Shown here: positions 14,739-23,748 of the stretch, piece by piece
Layout of the letters: every line of letters starts with the position of its first letter
How positions within the stretch are numbered: position 1 is the stretch's first letter
Assembly: GCA_019745155.1 (NCBI GenBank)
Contig: JAIETM010000011.1
Span: forward strand, 1 to 40,657
DNA: 40,657 nt
Direction: 5' to 3'
Origin: Chitinophagaceae bacterium
Lineage (GTDB): Bacteria; Bacteroidota; Bacteroidia; Chitinophagales; Chitinophagaceae
Made by a program: the position numbers and the translations under genes
Notes under the pieces: model-generated
Databases searched by the model: none
What the model was told of the DNA's origin: nothing
What the model saw: the letters and a program-made list of their open reading frames with translations, nothing else

Positions 14739-16194
14739 TGTTTTCGGTTTTGATAATCAGTCTGTAGATCCCTTTAGACAGATTAAGGATATTGAATTGC
14801 ACAAGGGTTTGTCCCTTGTTAAGTTGGACTTCTTTTTCCATCAATACGCGCCAGCTGATATCTGCAATCTGTACAATCGCCATTTTCTGTTTGTCGCTGG
14901 GTAATTGAATATTCAGCACATCTCTGGCTGGGTTAGGATAAGCAAAACTAGTTTCAACGAAAAGGAACTCATCACTTGGGGCACTGGTACAACCATTGAG
15001 TGTTTGTGTAACACTGTAACGACCATGTTTGCCCGGAGTAAATTCCTGTTTAGTGGCATTTTGAATGCGTACACCGGCATCAAACCATTGTATACCTGTT
15101 GTAATATTCGCTTTCAATTCTGTTGCGCCAAACTCTCTGCTGATACTTGGTTTAGCTGGAATAGGAAATACAGTGATGGTCTGCTGTGCAAACTGTGCAC
15201 AACCATTTGGATCAGCAATATCAAAGCGTACAATGGCAGTACCACTTTTCTTGGCGCGTAACACACCATTCTGATCGATACTTGATAAACTAGCATCGTT
15301 GGTACTCCAGTTTTTGAATGCCCATACACCTTGTCTGGTTCCCACTGTGCTGAATTGTTTTTGTTCTCCAACGCAAGCACTTGTTGCACCAGTAATACCA
15401 TTTAATGCTGGTTGAGGCAATACATTGAAAGCAACAAATAAACTATCAGTAGAAAGACCATCACTTACTTGTACAAACAAGGTATCTAAGCCAGTGAATC
15501 CTGCAGGAGGGGTATAGCTTGCATTAGTTGGTTGTACTGATTGATTGCCGGGCAAAAGACGTTGAGCAGGTAATCCATTCACACGGCCTCTTGCAGCTCT
15601 GCGGACTGTCCACTCAATGCGTTGCTGACTATCACCATCAAAAGTGCTAAGGATAGAATCTAGTTTATTGAAACTGGTATTGCCACACAAAGTGATGGGG
15701 ATACTGGTACTGTTATTATTGAACTTGGGGATAGCGTTTTTTACAAAGGGATTGCTGGTAAATCTTTGCAGTGGAAGCGCATTGCCCTGCAAATCTCTGA
15801 TAGCGCCTAAACTATCATACACATATAGTTGCATCCAACCATAACCACTTACGTGATCCAGTGTGATATCAAAAGTTCTGTCATTAACCTGTTGTACGAT
15901 AGTATTACCGGGTAATAATGTTGTTGGATGATACACGCCTACGAAACTGTTGTTGAGTTTTACTACAGGTTCGCTAAATACCAAGCGATAAGTAAAACTG
16001 GTCATGTTAGAAATGGTATCGAAAGGAGAGCGTCTGCTGAAATTTGCAACTGCGGGAGGCGCAAGATCTTTCTGAATATTGTTTCCTGGAACTTGATAGG
16101 CGGAAGCAGTATGCGCCTTTATCGCGGTGCTACCTATTGTGGGTAGCAGGAATAGCGGAAATAACGCTATCGCTATGTGGATAAGGCTTCTCAT
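14710..16194 (-). CDS. Secreted protein with T9SS type A sorting domain
   Basis: This 494-aa exported protein has an N-terminal signal (MRSLIHIAIALFPLFLLPTIGSTAIKA). Strand-rich modules follow: residues 50-150 resemble an Ig-like fold with SEPVVKLNNSFVGVY, and 255-345 resemble a bacterial Ig-like (Big) domain with SCVGEQKQFS and GVLRAKKSGTAIVRFDI. Residues 415-494 form the T9SS type A C-terminal domain: a YPNPARDVLNIQLP block, a VQIADISWRVL strand, and GIYRLIIKTENNEYKQFAKE, which should target it to the cell surface. No catalytic domain is recognised; an adhesin or structural role is possible. It is co-transcribed with, and overlaps by 29 bp, the PorV-family gene downstream. Confidence 0.85.
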   Translation of the reverse strand: MRSLIHIAIALFPLFLLPTIGSTAIKAHTASAYQVPGNNIQKDLAPPAVANFSRRSPFDTISNMTSFTYRLVFSEPVVKLNNSFVGVYHPTTLLPGNTIVQQVNDRTFDITLDHVSGYGWMQLYVYDSLGAIRDLQGNALPLQRFTSNPFVKNAIPKFNNNSTSIPITLCGNTSFNKLDSILSTFDGDSQQRIEWTVRRAARGRVNGLPAQRLLPGNQSVQPTNASYTPPAGFTGLDTLFVQVSDGLSTDSLFVAFNVLPQPALNGITGATSACVGEQKQFSTVGTRQGVWAFKNWSTNDASLSSIDQNGVLRAKKSGTAIVRFDIADPNGCAQFAQQTITVFPIPAKPSISREFGATELKANITTGIQWFDAGVRIQNATKQEFTPGKHGRYSVTQTLNGCTSAPSDEFLFVETSFAYPNPARDVLNIQLPSDKQKMAIVQIADISWRVLMEKEVQLNKGQTLVQFNILNLSKGIYRLIIKTENNEYKQFAKE

Positions 16195-16295
16195 TGGATT
16201 TTTTGGTTATTGGGTTCGGAATTGTTGTTTCCAAAACACATATGCAATTTCAGGATTTTCATTGAGAGTACAACGTAGTGCATATTCTGCAATTA

Positions 16296-16315
16296 CTGTA
16301 GTTGCCATACTACAG
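16296..16315. promoter_or_regulatory. Perfect 7-bp inverted repeat upstream of the T9SS cargo gene
   Basis: CTGTAGT-TGCCAT-ACTACAG lies about 100 bp upstream of the minus-strand start at 16194. Its size and spacer would suit a dimeric regulator, but no matching regulator gene is in the window. It could also be a chance palindrome. Confidence 0.3.
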
Positions 16316-16354
16316 GGGTGAGAGTGTTGTAATTAATTGAAAATCAATATTTTA

Positions 16355-16403
16355 AAAATAAAAAAGGCTCGAATATCCCTAGTTTGAGGGGGTATCCAAG
16401 CCT
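16355..16403 (-). terminator. Intrinsic terminator after the DUF4197 gene
   Basis: On the minus strand an AGGCTTGGATACCCC...GGGATATTCGAGCCT stem with two mismatches is followed by TTTTTTATTTTT. It lies about 31 bp beyond the stop codon at 16434. Confidence 0.85.
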
Positions 16404-16433
16404 GAATTTGTTACAAAGAATGCTGAAAATCTA

Positions 16434-17180
16434 TCAGCCAAACACCTTTTTCAAGAGGTCAGTGCCTCTAGCGAGCGGATCTTTCCTAATTTTTTTCTCT
16501 TCTTCTGCTACTTGTAAAAAGAGTCCTTGTAAAGCACGCTCCGTAACATAGCCAGTGAGATCAGGATTTACTTTTTTCAAACTTACTTTATTGTAGTTAG
16601 AAAAAATGGTGTTCCAATGTTTGGTGGCACCAGTATTTTCTAATGCTTTTTCTATCACAGGCCTGAACGCGTTGCTCAATGATCGTTGTGTGTTACCACG
16701 CAGATAACCTGTTGCAGCAGTATCACCACCTCTGAGTATTTGCATCGCATCAGCAAAGTTGATGCCAGTAATGGCATCTTTAAAAATTGGTAAAGCTTCT
16801 TTCGCTGCAGATTCTGCAGCACGATTCATCGTCAGGATAGCTTCATCTACTTGTTTGCCCATCCCAATTCTACGCAAAGTGTTTTCCACCTGTGTTGCTT
16901 CTGGTGGTAAGAGAATTTTTACAGCAGCATTACCAAAGAATCCATCTGTTGCAGAAAGGAGCGAAGTCCCTTTTTCAATGCCTTGGTTGAGCGCAGCTTT
17001 CAATCCTGCTGCAATATCTTGCTGACTTAAGCTACCCCCTGATTTATTGCCTCCCAATAATTGACTGGCTTTTTTTTGTAGTCCGCTATCTTGATTGCCG
17101 AGCACTTTTTTTAATAATTGTGCGTCGCTACTGGTGATCAATATAAAAAGAGCAGTTGCAGTACAGAGTAATTGCTTCAT
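16434..17180 (-). CDS. DUF4197 domain-containing exported protein
   Basis: This 248-aa protein carries a Sec signal (MKQLLCTATALFILITSSDAQ) and then matches DUF4197 as I know it: a helical domain with LSQQDIAAGLKAALNQGIEKGTSLLSATDGFFGNAAVKILLPPEA, MNRAAESAAKEALPIFKDAITGI, GGDTAATGYLR and a C-terminal LFLQVAEEEKKIRKDPLARGTDLLKKVFG. The family is periplasmic or membrane associated and has no known function. Length is typical (220-260 aa). It forms a single-gene unit bounded by its own terminator; the ppdK terminator lies about 100 bp upstream. Confidence 0.88.
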   Translation of the reverse strand: MKQLLCTATALFILITSSDAQLLKKVLGNQDSGLQKKASQLLGGNKSGGSLSQQDIAAGLKAALNQGIEKGTSLLSATDGFFGNAAVKILLPPEATQVENTLRRIGMGKQVDEAILTMNRAAESAAKEALPIFKDAITGINFADAMQILRGGDTAATGYLRGNTQRSLSNAFRPVIEKALENTGATKHWNTIFSNYNKVSLKKVNPDLTGYVTERALQGLFLQVAEEEKKIRKDPLARGTDLLKKVFG

Positions 17181-17274
17181 ATCATTGCTTTAGCGCATAG
17201 ATAGCAAAAAGGGTACCAAGAAAAATGTTAAGCTTTTGAAAGTTTATTTTAGCAATAACACTGTAGTCTAAAAC

Positions 17275-17316
17275 AAAAATCCCCCGCATCCCGACTTGTC
17301 GGGACTGCGAGGGATT
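17275..17316 (-). terminator. Terminator after ppdK, bulged-hairpin family
   Basis: On the minus strand CCCTCGCAG-TCCCGA-CAAG-TCGGGA-TGCGGGGG forms a long stem with a single bulged base next to the TCCCGA/TCGGGA core, followed by ATTTTTGTTTT. The same hairpin recurs at 23698 and 29613; here it sits in the opposite orientation, with the bulge in the 5' arm. Confidence 0.88.
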
Positions 17317-17335
17317 GGTCTCAGTTGGTTGAGGG

Positions 17336-20170
17336 TTATAATGATGCTTGTTTGGCTTCGCCGAGTTTAGCATGCGCTGCTGCCAGTCGGGCTACAGGTA
17401 CACGTGGAGAAGAACAAGAAACATAAGTAAGACCTAACTGATGGCAGAAGCGGATAGAATCTGGCTGACCACCATGTTCACCACAAATACCAATTTTCAA
17501 TTCAGGATTGGTCTTGCGGCCCCATTCTACAGCAATCTGCATCAATTTACCCACGCCCTTGGTATCCAGTACTTCAAATGGATTGTCGTGCAGGATATCT
17601 TTCTCAGTATACAAAGGCAGGAATTTGTTTTCTGCATCTTCTCTAGAAAAAGAGAAAGTAGCTTGTGTCAAGTCATTGGTACCGAAGGAGAAGAAGGATG
17701 CTTGTGCGGCCAGTTGATCTGCTTCCATACAAGCGCGTACTACTTCAATCATCGTACCGAACTTGAATACAGGGCGGATACCTTTTTCCTTTTCTACACT
17801 TGCTGCTATTTCTTCTACATATTGTTTTACAAGTACCAGTTCTTCTGCGGTACAAACCTGTGGTACCATAATTTCTGGACGAACATCAATATGTACTTTC
17901 TGACATTCTGCGGCAGCTTCCAGAATTGCTCGAATTTGCATGCGATAGATTTCTGGATAAGAAAGACCCAAACGTACACCTCTGTGGCCCAGCATTGGGT
18001 TCACTTCATGCAGGTCGTGTACTTTTTTCTGCATTTGTTCTTTCTTCAAAATAGCTTGATCAATCAACTCAACACCTTTGTCGTTGAATGGTAAGCCTGC
18101 AAGGGCATCTTCCGGATTAACCTGCATTATTTTCATCGCACTCAGCAGATTGGTTACACCATAAGCGGTTTCTTTCAAAGCACGCAGGTGTTGCAATTCT
18201 TCGCGCAGTTCATCTTCTGTTGGCAGGAATTCATGGATTGGAGGATCTAGTAAGCGAACAGTGACAGGTCTTGGTGCCATTGTAGTGAAGATTTCTTTGA
18301 AGTCTTCGCGTTGGATAGGCAGTAATTTATTCAATGCAGCTTCGCGTTCTTCCAATGTATTGGCCAAAATCATTTCCAAAACAATTGGCAAGCGATCAGT
18401 CGCATTAAACATGCGCTCTGTTCTGCATAAACCAATACCCATTGCACCATAACTCAAAGCACGCTTAGCAGCATTGGGGGTATCTGCATTGGCCATCACT
18501 TTCAGTGTGGCAATTTCATCAGCCCAAGACAACAATACTTTTAATTCATCAGAGAAAGTTGGTTCCACGGTTGGAATCACACCCTGATACACATAGCCAG
18601 TACCACCATCGATAGTGATGAAATCACCTTCATGTAAAATCATGTCACCAATTATTGCCTGGCGCAGTTTTACATCTACAGTAATACCTTCAGCACCGGC
18701 AACGCATGGTTTACCCATACCACGTGCTACCACAGCAGCGTGTGATGTTTTACCACCGCGACTAGTTAAAATGCCTTGTGCAGCAAAGAAACCGTGAATG
18801 TCTTCAGGCTTGGTTTCTTCTCTCACCAAGATCACTTTTTTGCCTGCATGGCCTAGTGCTTCAGCACGGTCTGCATCAAATACGCAGATGCCGGATGCAG
18901 CACCAGGTGATGCGGGCAGACCTTGCGCAAGGGGAGTAGACTTGTGCAGAGAGTCTAAACGGGGGTGTAATAATTGTTCTAATAAATCTGGTTTAATACG
19001 CAGCAAAGCTTCTTCCTTGCTGATCAAACCTTCTCTGGCCATCTCAACAGAAGTACGTACCAATGCAGTGGTATTCATTTTACCATTTCTGGTTTGCAGG
19101 CAATACAATACACCTTTTTCAATAGTGAATTCAAAGTCCTGTACTTCTTTATAATGTGTTTCCAATTTGTTACGCAGCTCAACGAGTTGTTGATACATTT
19201 CAGGCATTTCTGACTTCATGTCCAACACAGCTTTTGGTGTACGAATACCGGCAACCACATCTTCGCCTTGTGCGTTGGTCAGGTATTCACCAAAGAAAAT
19301 ATTTTCACCAGTACCTGGGTCTCTCGTGAAAGCAACACCAGTTGCACTATCATTACCCATATTACCAAATACCATCGCAACCACGTTTACAGCAGTACCA
19401 TTGGCCATTTGTGGGGTAATATTGAATTCTCTTCTGTAGTCAATAGCACGACGGCCCATCCATGAATTAAAGACAGCTTTGATGGCAATTTCTAATTGCT
19501 CAAATACATCTTCAGGGAAAGGCTTACCGATCGCTTTTTCTACTACTGACAAGAATTTTTCAGCCACTTCTTTCAGGTCATTCGCATTCAGGTCAACATC
19601 ATTCTTTGCGTTATTGCGACGCTTTACAGCTTCAAACTCATGGTCAAATTTTTCATCAGGTACGCCGAGGGCAACTTTACCAAAGAGTTGAATGAATCTG
19701 CGGTAAGCATCGTAAGCAAAGCGTTCGTTTTGCGTTTGCTTAATCAAACCTTGTAAGGTGAGTTTATTCAAGCCTAAGTTCAGAATAGTATCCATCATAC
19801 CAGGCATAGACAATGCAGAGCCAGAGCGAACAGATACCAAAAGTGGATTTTCAGGATTACCGAATTTTTTACCAGTCAGATGTTCTACTTCAATCAGGTT
19901 TTCTTTCACCTGTTGCATCACACCTGCAGGCAGTTTGCGGTTGGTGTCTGCTAAATAAGTCAAACAAGCTTCTGTAGAAATCACGAAACCGGGAGGAACA
20001 TTCAGTCCTATCTGGGTCATTTCGCAAAGGTTCGCACCCTTACCACCCAATAACTGTTTATTTTTTCCATCGCCTTCATGAAAGGCAAAAACAAATTTCT
20101 TAGGAGATGTAGCAGAGGCGGAAATCACAGCATCTGTCGCTGTCTTTTCCAATGTTTCTAGGTTGTCCAT
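17336..20170 (-). CDS. ppdK: Pyruvate, phosphate dikinase
   Basis: This 944-aa enzyme interconverts pyruvate, ATP and phosphate with PEP, AMP and PPi in the cytoplasm, linking glycolysis and gluconeogenesis. The N-terminal nucleotide-binding domain begins FAFHEGDGKNKQLLGGKGANLCEM and includes RSGSALSMPGMMDTILNLG. The phosphohistidine domain has the signature GGKTSHAAVVARGMGKPCVAG, with the swivelling His. The C-terminal PEP/pyruvate TIM barrel shows GLCRTERMF, MLGHRGVRLG, SFGTNDLTQ and GICGEHGGQPDSIRF with the catalytic Cys. Length is close to the usual 870-900 aa plus a short N-terminal extension (residues 1-24). It is monocistronic, with its own terminator. Confidence 0.97.
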   Translation of the reverse strand: MDNLETLEKTATDAVISASATSPKKFVFAFHEGDGKNKQLLGGKGANLCEMTQIGLNVPPGFVISTEACLTYLADTNRKLPAGVMQQVKENLIEVEHLTGKKFGNPENPLLVSVRSGSALSMPGMMDTILNLGLNKLTLQGLIKQTQNERFAYDAYRRFIQLFGKVALGVPDEKFDHEFEAVKRRNNAKNDVDLNANDLKEVAEKFLSVVEKAIGKPFPEDVFEQLEIAIKAVFNSWMGRRAIDYRREFNITPQMANGTAVNVVAMVFGNMGNDSATGVAFTRDPGTGENIFFGEYLTNAQGEDVVAGIRTPKAVLDMKSEMPEMYQQLVELRNKLETHYKEVQDFEFTIEKGVLYCLQTRNGKMNTTALVRTSVEMAREGLISKEEALLRIKPDLLEQLLHPRLDSLHKSTPLAQGLPASPGAASGICVFDADRAEALGHAGKKVILVREETKPEDIHGFFAAQGILTSRGGKTSHAAVVARGMGKPCVAGAEGITVDVKLRQAIIGDMILHEGDFITIDGGTGYVYQGVIPTVEPTFSDELKVLLSWADEIATLKVMANADTPNAAKRALSYGAMGIGLCRTERMFNATDRLPIVLEMILANTLEEREAALNKLLPIQREDFKEIFTTMAPRPVTVRLLDPPIHEFLPTEDELREELQHLRALKETAYGVTNLLSAMKIMQVNPEDALAGLPFNDKGVELIDQAILKKEQMQKKVHDLHEVNPMLGHRGVRLGLSYPEIYRMQIRAILEAAAECQKVHIDVRPEIMVPQVCTAEELVLVKQYVEEIAASVEKEKGIRPVFKFGTMIEVVRACMEADQLAAQASFFSFGTNDLTQATFSFSREDAENKFLPLYTEKDILHDNPFEVLDTKGVGKLMQIAVEWGRKTNPELKIGICGEHGGQPDSIRFCHQLGLTYVSCSSPRVPVARLAAAHAKLGEAKQASL

Positions 20171-20365
20171 ACGGCGTTTATTTTATGGTATGAAGTTAGA
20201 CTGGGCGTATGGGGGCTGAAATGACAAATGATGCATTCCGGACTGATAATTATCAGGATTTATTCAAAAGGGAATGGCTATTCTCAAGATGGTTTTGTCT
20301 AAGTATTGGCATACATATTAACAATACTTTTTATCTTCTCACTTTTTCAGCCCATTGTAACCGCG

Positions 20366-20373
20366 TAATTTTG
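20366..20373 (+). promoter_or_regulatory. Putative -7 promoter element for the 67-aa gene
   Basis: TAATTTTG matches the Bacteroidota TAnnTTTG -7 element. The -33 region is a T-rich stretch without a clear TTG. It would give a leader of about 95 nt ahead of the ATG at 20478. The remainder of the 307-bp gap 20171-20477 shows no other feature to me. Confidence 0.4.
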
Positions 20374-20477
20374 CACCCCAATTCAGTAAGCCCCCACTGA
20401 AAGCGCATAGCCGCTAACGCTACTAACGACCTGATTGCTGTTGAGATAAACAGTCTAAAAAGTAAAATAGGACAGAT

Positions 20478-20681
20478 ATGAAAAGTGAAATGACACATGC
20501 GATGATTAGCATGGAAAAAGAAGTATTAGATGAACTGGTGAATGAAGTGAAGGAAACTGTAGCCGGCAAGGAATTGCTGGAAGAGGCAAAAGAGCCGGTT
20601 TTCAGTGCTGCTGATCTTTGGAAGATCCAGCGTACCATGAAAGGTGCAACAGCTGCTTATAGCCGCTGGAACATGAACTAG
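20478..20681 (+). CDS. Small protein of unknown function, 67 aa
   Basis: I do not recognise the family. The protein is short, acidic and helical in character (MEKEVLDELVNEVKETVAGKELLEEAKE), with a basic/aromatic tail (LWKIQRTMKGATAAYSRWNMN). An AGGA box lies 6-9 bp before the ATG. A promoter-like TAATTTTG is about 105 bp upstream, and a strong terminator begins 24 bp after the stop, so it looks like a self-contained transcription unit. No signal peptide or membrane segment is present. Composition and flanking signals make a real gene more likely than not. Confidence 0.6.
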   Translation: MKSEMTHAMISMEKEVLDELVNEVKETVAGKELLEEAKEPVFSAADLWKIQRTMKGATAAYSRWNMN

Positions 20682-20704
20682 TGAAACCATTTCAGTTGGT
20701 GTAT

Positions 20705-20743
20705 AACCCGCATGCCTTCAGCCGGTATGCGGGTTTTGTTTTG
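20705..20743 (+). terminator. Intrinsic terminator after the 67-aa gene
   Basis: AACCCGCAT (20705-20713) pairs with ATGCGGGTT (20727-20735), followed by TTGTTTTG. Both in-frame ATGs available at the 5' end of the malQ reading frame (20712, 20727) lie inside this stem, so they are unlikely to be used for malQ. Confidence 0.8.
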
Positions 20744-20810
20744 TTCATATGGTGGCAATGTGTGTTTTTTACACATTATATCGTATTTTAGCTTATCTAA
20801 ACCGTTGACC

Positions 20811-23672
20811 TTGGCCACTGAAAAGCGCTCTAACGATTTGCCAAAGGCGAAAAAGCCTGTCGGCAAGGGCAGAACTGCACGTGCTACCAATAAGCCCGTG
20901 GCATTACCTGCCAACCCTACAACTGCCAAAACCCCTGCTAAAGCAGCCAAAACTGTTAAAACAACCACCAAAGCCCAAGGGCTGGTGCGAATACGTTTCC
21001 AGTTAAGGTATAAAACCAGTTTTGGACAATCCCTATTCATTACAGGTAATCACCCTCAGTTAGGTATGGGTAATCCTGATCAGGCTTTACCAATGAAATA
21101 CTTTAATGAAGAAAGTTGGTATGCTGAACTTGAAATAGATACAACTAGTACTGCATTTACCTATAATTACTTGTTGAAGTCAGCAGATGGTTCTTTTACC
21201 ACTGACTGGGGTAGGGATAAGACCATTGATCCATCTGGGTTGGATGCAAAGGATCTACTGGTGATGGACGCTTGGAACTATGCCGGTTATTTTGAAAATG
21301 CTTTTTATACTGAACCCTTTGAGCAGGTATTATTACATCAGCGTAAAGCAGCTAAAACTCCCGCTAAAAAAGCAGTTACACATACATTCCATGTAAAAGC
21401 ACCTTTGTTGCAGCCACATGAATCACTATGCCTCTTAGGTAGCGATGCTTTGTTGCACGATTGGGATACAACGCAACCCATACTATTAGAGCCAGGTGCA
21501 TCCAATGGTCATTGGAGTATTGCTTTAAATCTTTCCAAAGCACAGTTTCCTATCGCATATAAATATGGTGTAGCGGAAACCGCAACAGGAAAATTCATTC
21601 GCTTTGAAAATGGCAATAATCGCGTATTGTATGATGCTGTAGCCAAAGACAAGCAAACCCTAATCAATGATGGCTTTGCGGTATTGCCCAATACCAGTTG
21701 GCGCGGTGCGGGTATGGCTATTCCTGTATTCAGTATTCGTACAGAAAAAGGCTTTGGTGTTGGTGAGTTTGCAGATATTCCTGCATTGGTCGATTGGGCT
21801 AAGCAAGTTGGTTTAAAGCTTGTACAGATACTACCTGTCAACGATACAACGGCCACACATACCTGGATGGATTCCTATCCTTACGCAGCCATCTCTGCTT
21901 TTGCATTGCATCCTATTTATCTGAATTTGGAACAAGTAGCAGGTAAGCAACACAAGAAAGCTTTGGATAAACTGTCTGTACAAAAAACAGCATTGAACTT
22001 CTTAGATACAGTAGACTACGAAGCTGTGATGAAGGCCAAGCTGGATTTTGTGAAAAAGATTTTCGTATCAGAGAAAGCCGTACTGAACAGTGCTGATTTC
22101 AAAGCATACTATGCACAGAATAAGCATTGGTTATTGCCTTATGCAGCATTCTGTTACCTGCGCGATGAGTATGGCACCTGCGATTTCAATCAGTGGCCGG
22201 CATACAGACATTTTAATCTTGCAGACATAGAAGCATTGGCCGCAGAAACTTCTGCAGCCTATGATGCCATTGCCATTCATTTCTTTATACAATATCACTT
22301 GCACCTGCAATTGCAGCAGGCTGTGGCTTATGCGCATGAAAACGGTATCATTTTAAAAGGGGATATCCCCATTGGTATTTATCGCTACAGTGTTGATGCC
22401 TGGCAGCAGCCCGAACTCTACCACATGGAATACCAAGCTGGTGCACCACCGGATGATTTTGCTGTGAAGGGACAAAACTGGGGCTTCCCAACTTATAACT
22501 GGGCCAAGATGCAAGAAGATGGCTTTGCCTGGTGGAAGCAACGCTTTGAACAAATGCGTTACTATTTTGACGCATTCCGTATTGACCATATCCTTGGTTT
22601 CTTCCGTATCTGGAGTATTCCGATGCATGCCGTAGAAGGTATTATGGGGCATTTTGTACCGGCACTGCCTGTACATATCAATGAGTTCAATAGCAGAGGC
22701 ATTTATTTCGATTACCACCGCTTTACACAACCTTTCATCAATGATCAGGTGTTATGGGATGTGTTTGGCTATGATAATGAAAACGCCAAGCAGTACTTGG
22801 ACTATAACGGCTTTGGTCAGTATAGTTTGAAACCTGAATTTGCTACACAACGTCAGGTGGAAAATCATTTCGCTGGTCAAGAACAAAATGATTTCAACGC
22901 CAAGATCAAACAGGTCTTATTTGATTTGATTAGCAATGTGTTGCTGTTTGAAGCCACCAATGGTAAGGCTCAGCAATTCCATTTCCGTTTTGGCATGGAA
23001 GGCACGCTATCGTTCCGCTATTTGGATGATGGTATCAAGAATCAGTTGAAAGATTTGTATGTAGATTATTTCTTCCGCCGTCAGGATGATTTCTGGCAGC
23101 AACAGGCATTACAGAAATTACCTGCATTGAAGCGTGTAACCAATATGCTGATTTGTGGTGAAGATCTTGGTCTTGTGCCTGCATGTGTACCTGATGTGAT
23201 GCGTGATCTCGGCTTATTGAGTTTGGAGATTCAGCGTATGCCGAAAGATCCAAAACGTACTTTCTTCCATCCCAATGATGCGCCTTACCTGAGTGTGGTA
23301 ACACCGTCTACACATGATATGAGCACGATTCGTGGCTGGTGGGAAGAAGACCGTAGCAAAACGCAGGAGTTCTATAACAAAGAACTTGGTCAGTGGGGTG
23401 AAGCACCTTACTACTGTGAAGGATGGATCAACAAAGCCATTGTAATTCAACACCTGTATTCACCTGCCATGTGGAGCATCTTCCAATTACAGGATATTCT
23501 GGGTATGAGTGATGCATTACGCCGACAAGATCCCAACGAAGAGCGCATCAATGTGCCAGCCAATCCTAAACATTACTGGCGCTATCGTATGCACATGAGT
23601 GTAGAGCAGTTGATGCAGGAAAAAGCATTTAATGATGAATTTGCCGGCTATATCAAAGCCAGCGGCAGATAA
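20811..23672 (+). CDS. malQ: 4-alpha-glucanotransferase with two CBM20 domains (DPE2-like)
   Basis: The enzyme transfers alpha-1,4-glucan segments (GH77). Only ATGs inside the preceding terminator are available at the 5' end, so a TTG start at 20811 is proposed, giving 953 aa; this start is uncertain. Domain order: a Lys/Ala/Pro-rich tail (about 1-55), a first CBM20 starch-binding domain (about 60-160), a short PAKKA linker, a second CBM20 (about 195-295), then GH77. In GH77, WRGAGMAIPVFSIRTEKGFGVGEF starts the barrel, FDAFRIDHILGFFR holds the nucleophile Asp (near 22582), CGEDLGLVP the acid/base Glu (near 23160), and STHDMSTIRGWWEED the third acid. Two CBM20 units plus a long GH77 is the layout of plant DPE2, suggesting action on branched or soluble glucans. 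No other glycogen gene is nearby. Confidence 0.93.
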   Translation: MATEKRSNDLPKAKKPVGKGRTARATNKPVALPANPTTAKTPAKAAKTVKTTTKAQGLVRIRFQLRYKTSFGQSLFITGNHPQLGMGNPDQALPMKYFNEESWYAELEIDTTSTAFTYNYLLKSADGSFTTDWGRDKTIDPSGLDAKDLLVMDAWNYAGYFENAFYTEPFEQVLLHQRKAAKTPAKKAVTHTFHVKAPLLQPHESLCLLGSDALLHDWDTTQPILLEPGASNGHWSIALNLSKAQFPIAYKYGVAETATGKFIRFENGNNRVLYDAVAKDKQTLINDGFAVLPNTSWRGAGMAIPVFSIRTEKGFGVGEFADIPALVDWAKQVGLKLVQILPVNDTTATHTWMDSYPYAAISAFALHPIYLNLEQVAGKQHKKALDKLSVQKTALNFLDTVDYEAVMKAKLDFVKKIFVSEKAVLNSADFKAYYAQNKHWLLPYAAFCYLRDEYGTCDFNQWPAYRHFNLADIEALAAETSAAYDAIAIHFFIQYHLHLQLQQAVAYAHENGIILKGDIPIGIYRYSVDAWQQPELYHMEYQAGAPPDDFAVKGQNWGFPTYNWAKMQEDGFAWWKQRFEQMRYYFDAFRIDHILGFFRIWSIPMHAVEGIMGHFVPALPVHINEFNSRGIYFDYHRFTQPFINDQVLWDVFGYDNENAKQYLDYNGFGQYSLKPEFATQRQVENHFAGQEQNDFNAKIKQVLFDLISNVLLFEATNGKAQQFHFRFGMEGTLSFRYLDDGIKNQLKDLYVDYFFRRQDDFWQQQALQKLPALKRVTNMLICGEDLGLVPACVPDVMRDLGLLSLEIQRMPKDPKRTFFHPNDAPYLSVVTPSTHDMSTIRGWWEEDRSKTQEFYNKELGQWGEAPYYCEGWINKAIVIQHLYSPAMWSIFQLQDILGMSDALRRQDPNEERINVPANPKHYWRYRMHMSVEQLMQEKAFNDEFAGYIKASGR

Positions 23673-23697
23673 TCAATATTGATAGACTTATTTCTGT

Positions 23698-23738
23698 CCC
23701 CGCATCCCGAAGTATCGGGACTGCGGGGATTTTTTTAT
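23698..23738 (+). terminator. Terminator after malQ, bulged-hairpin family
   Basis: CCCCGCA-TCCCGA-AGTA-TCGGGA-C-TGCGGGG forms a 13-bp stem with one bulged C in the 3' arm, then ATTTTTTT. It lies 26 bp after the malQ stop and ends 11 bp before the next ATG. Confidence 0.9.
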
Positions 23739-23748
23739 CTTGTTATTC

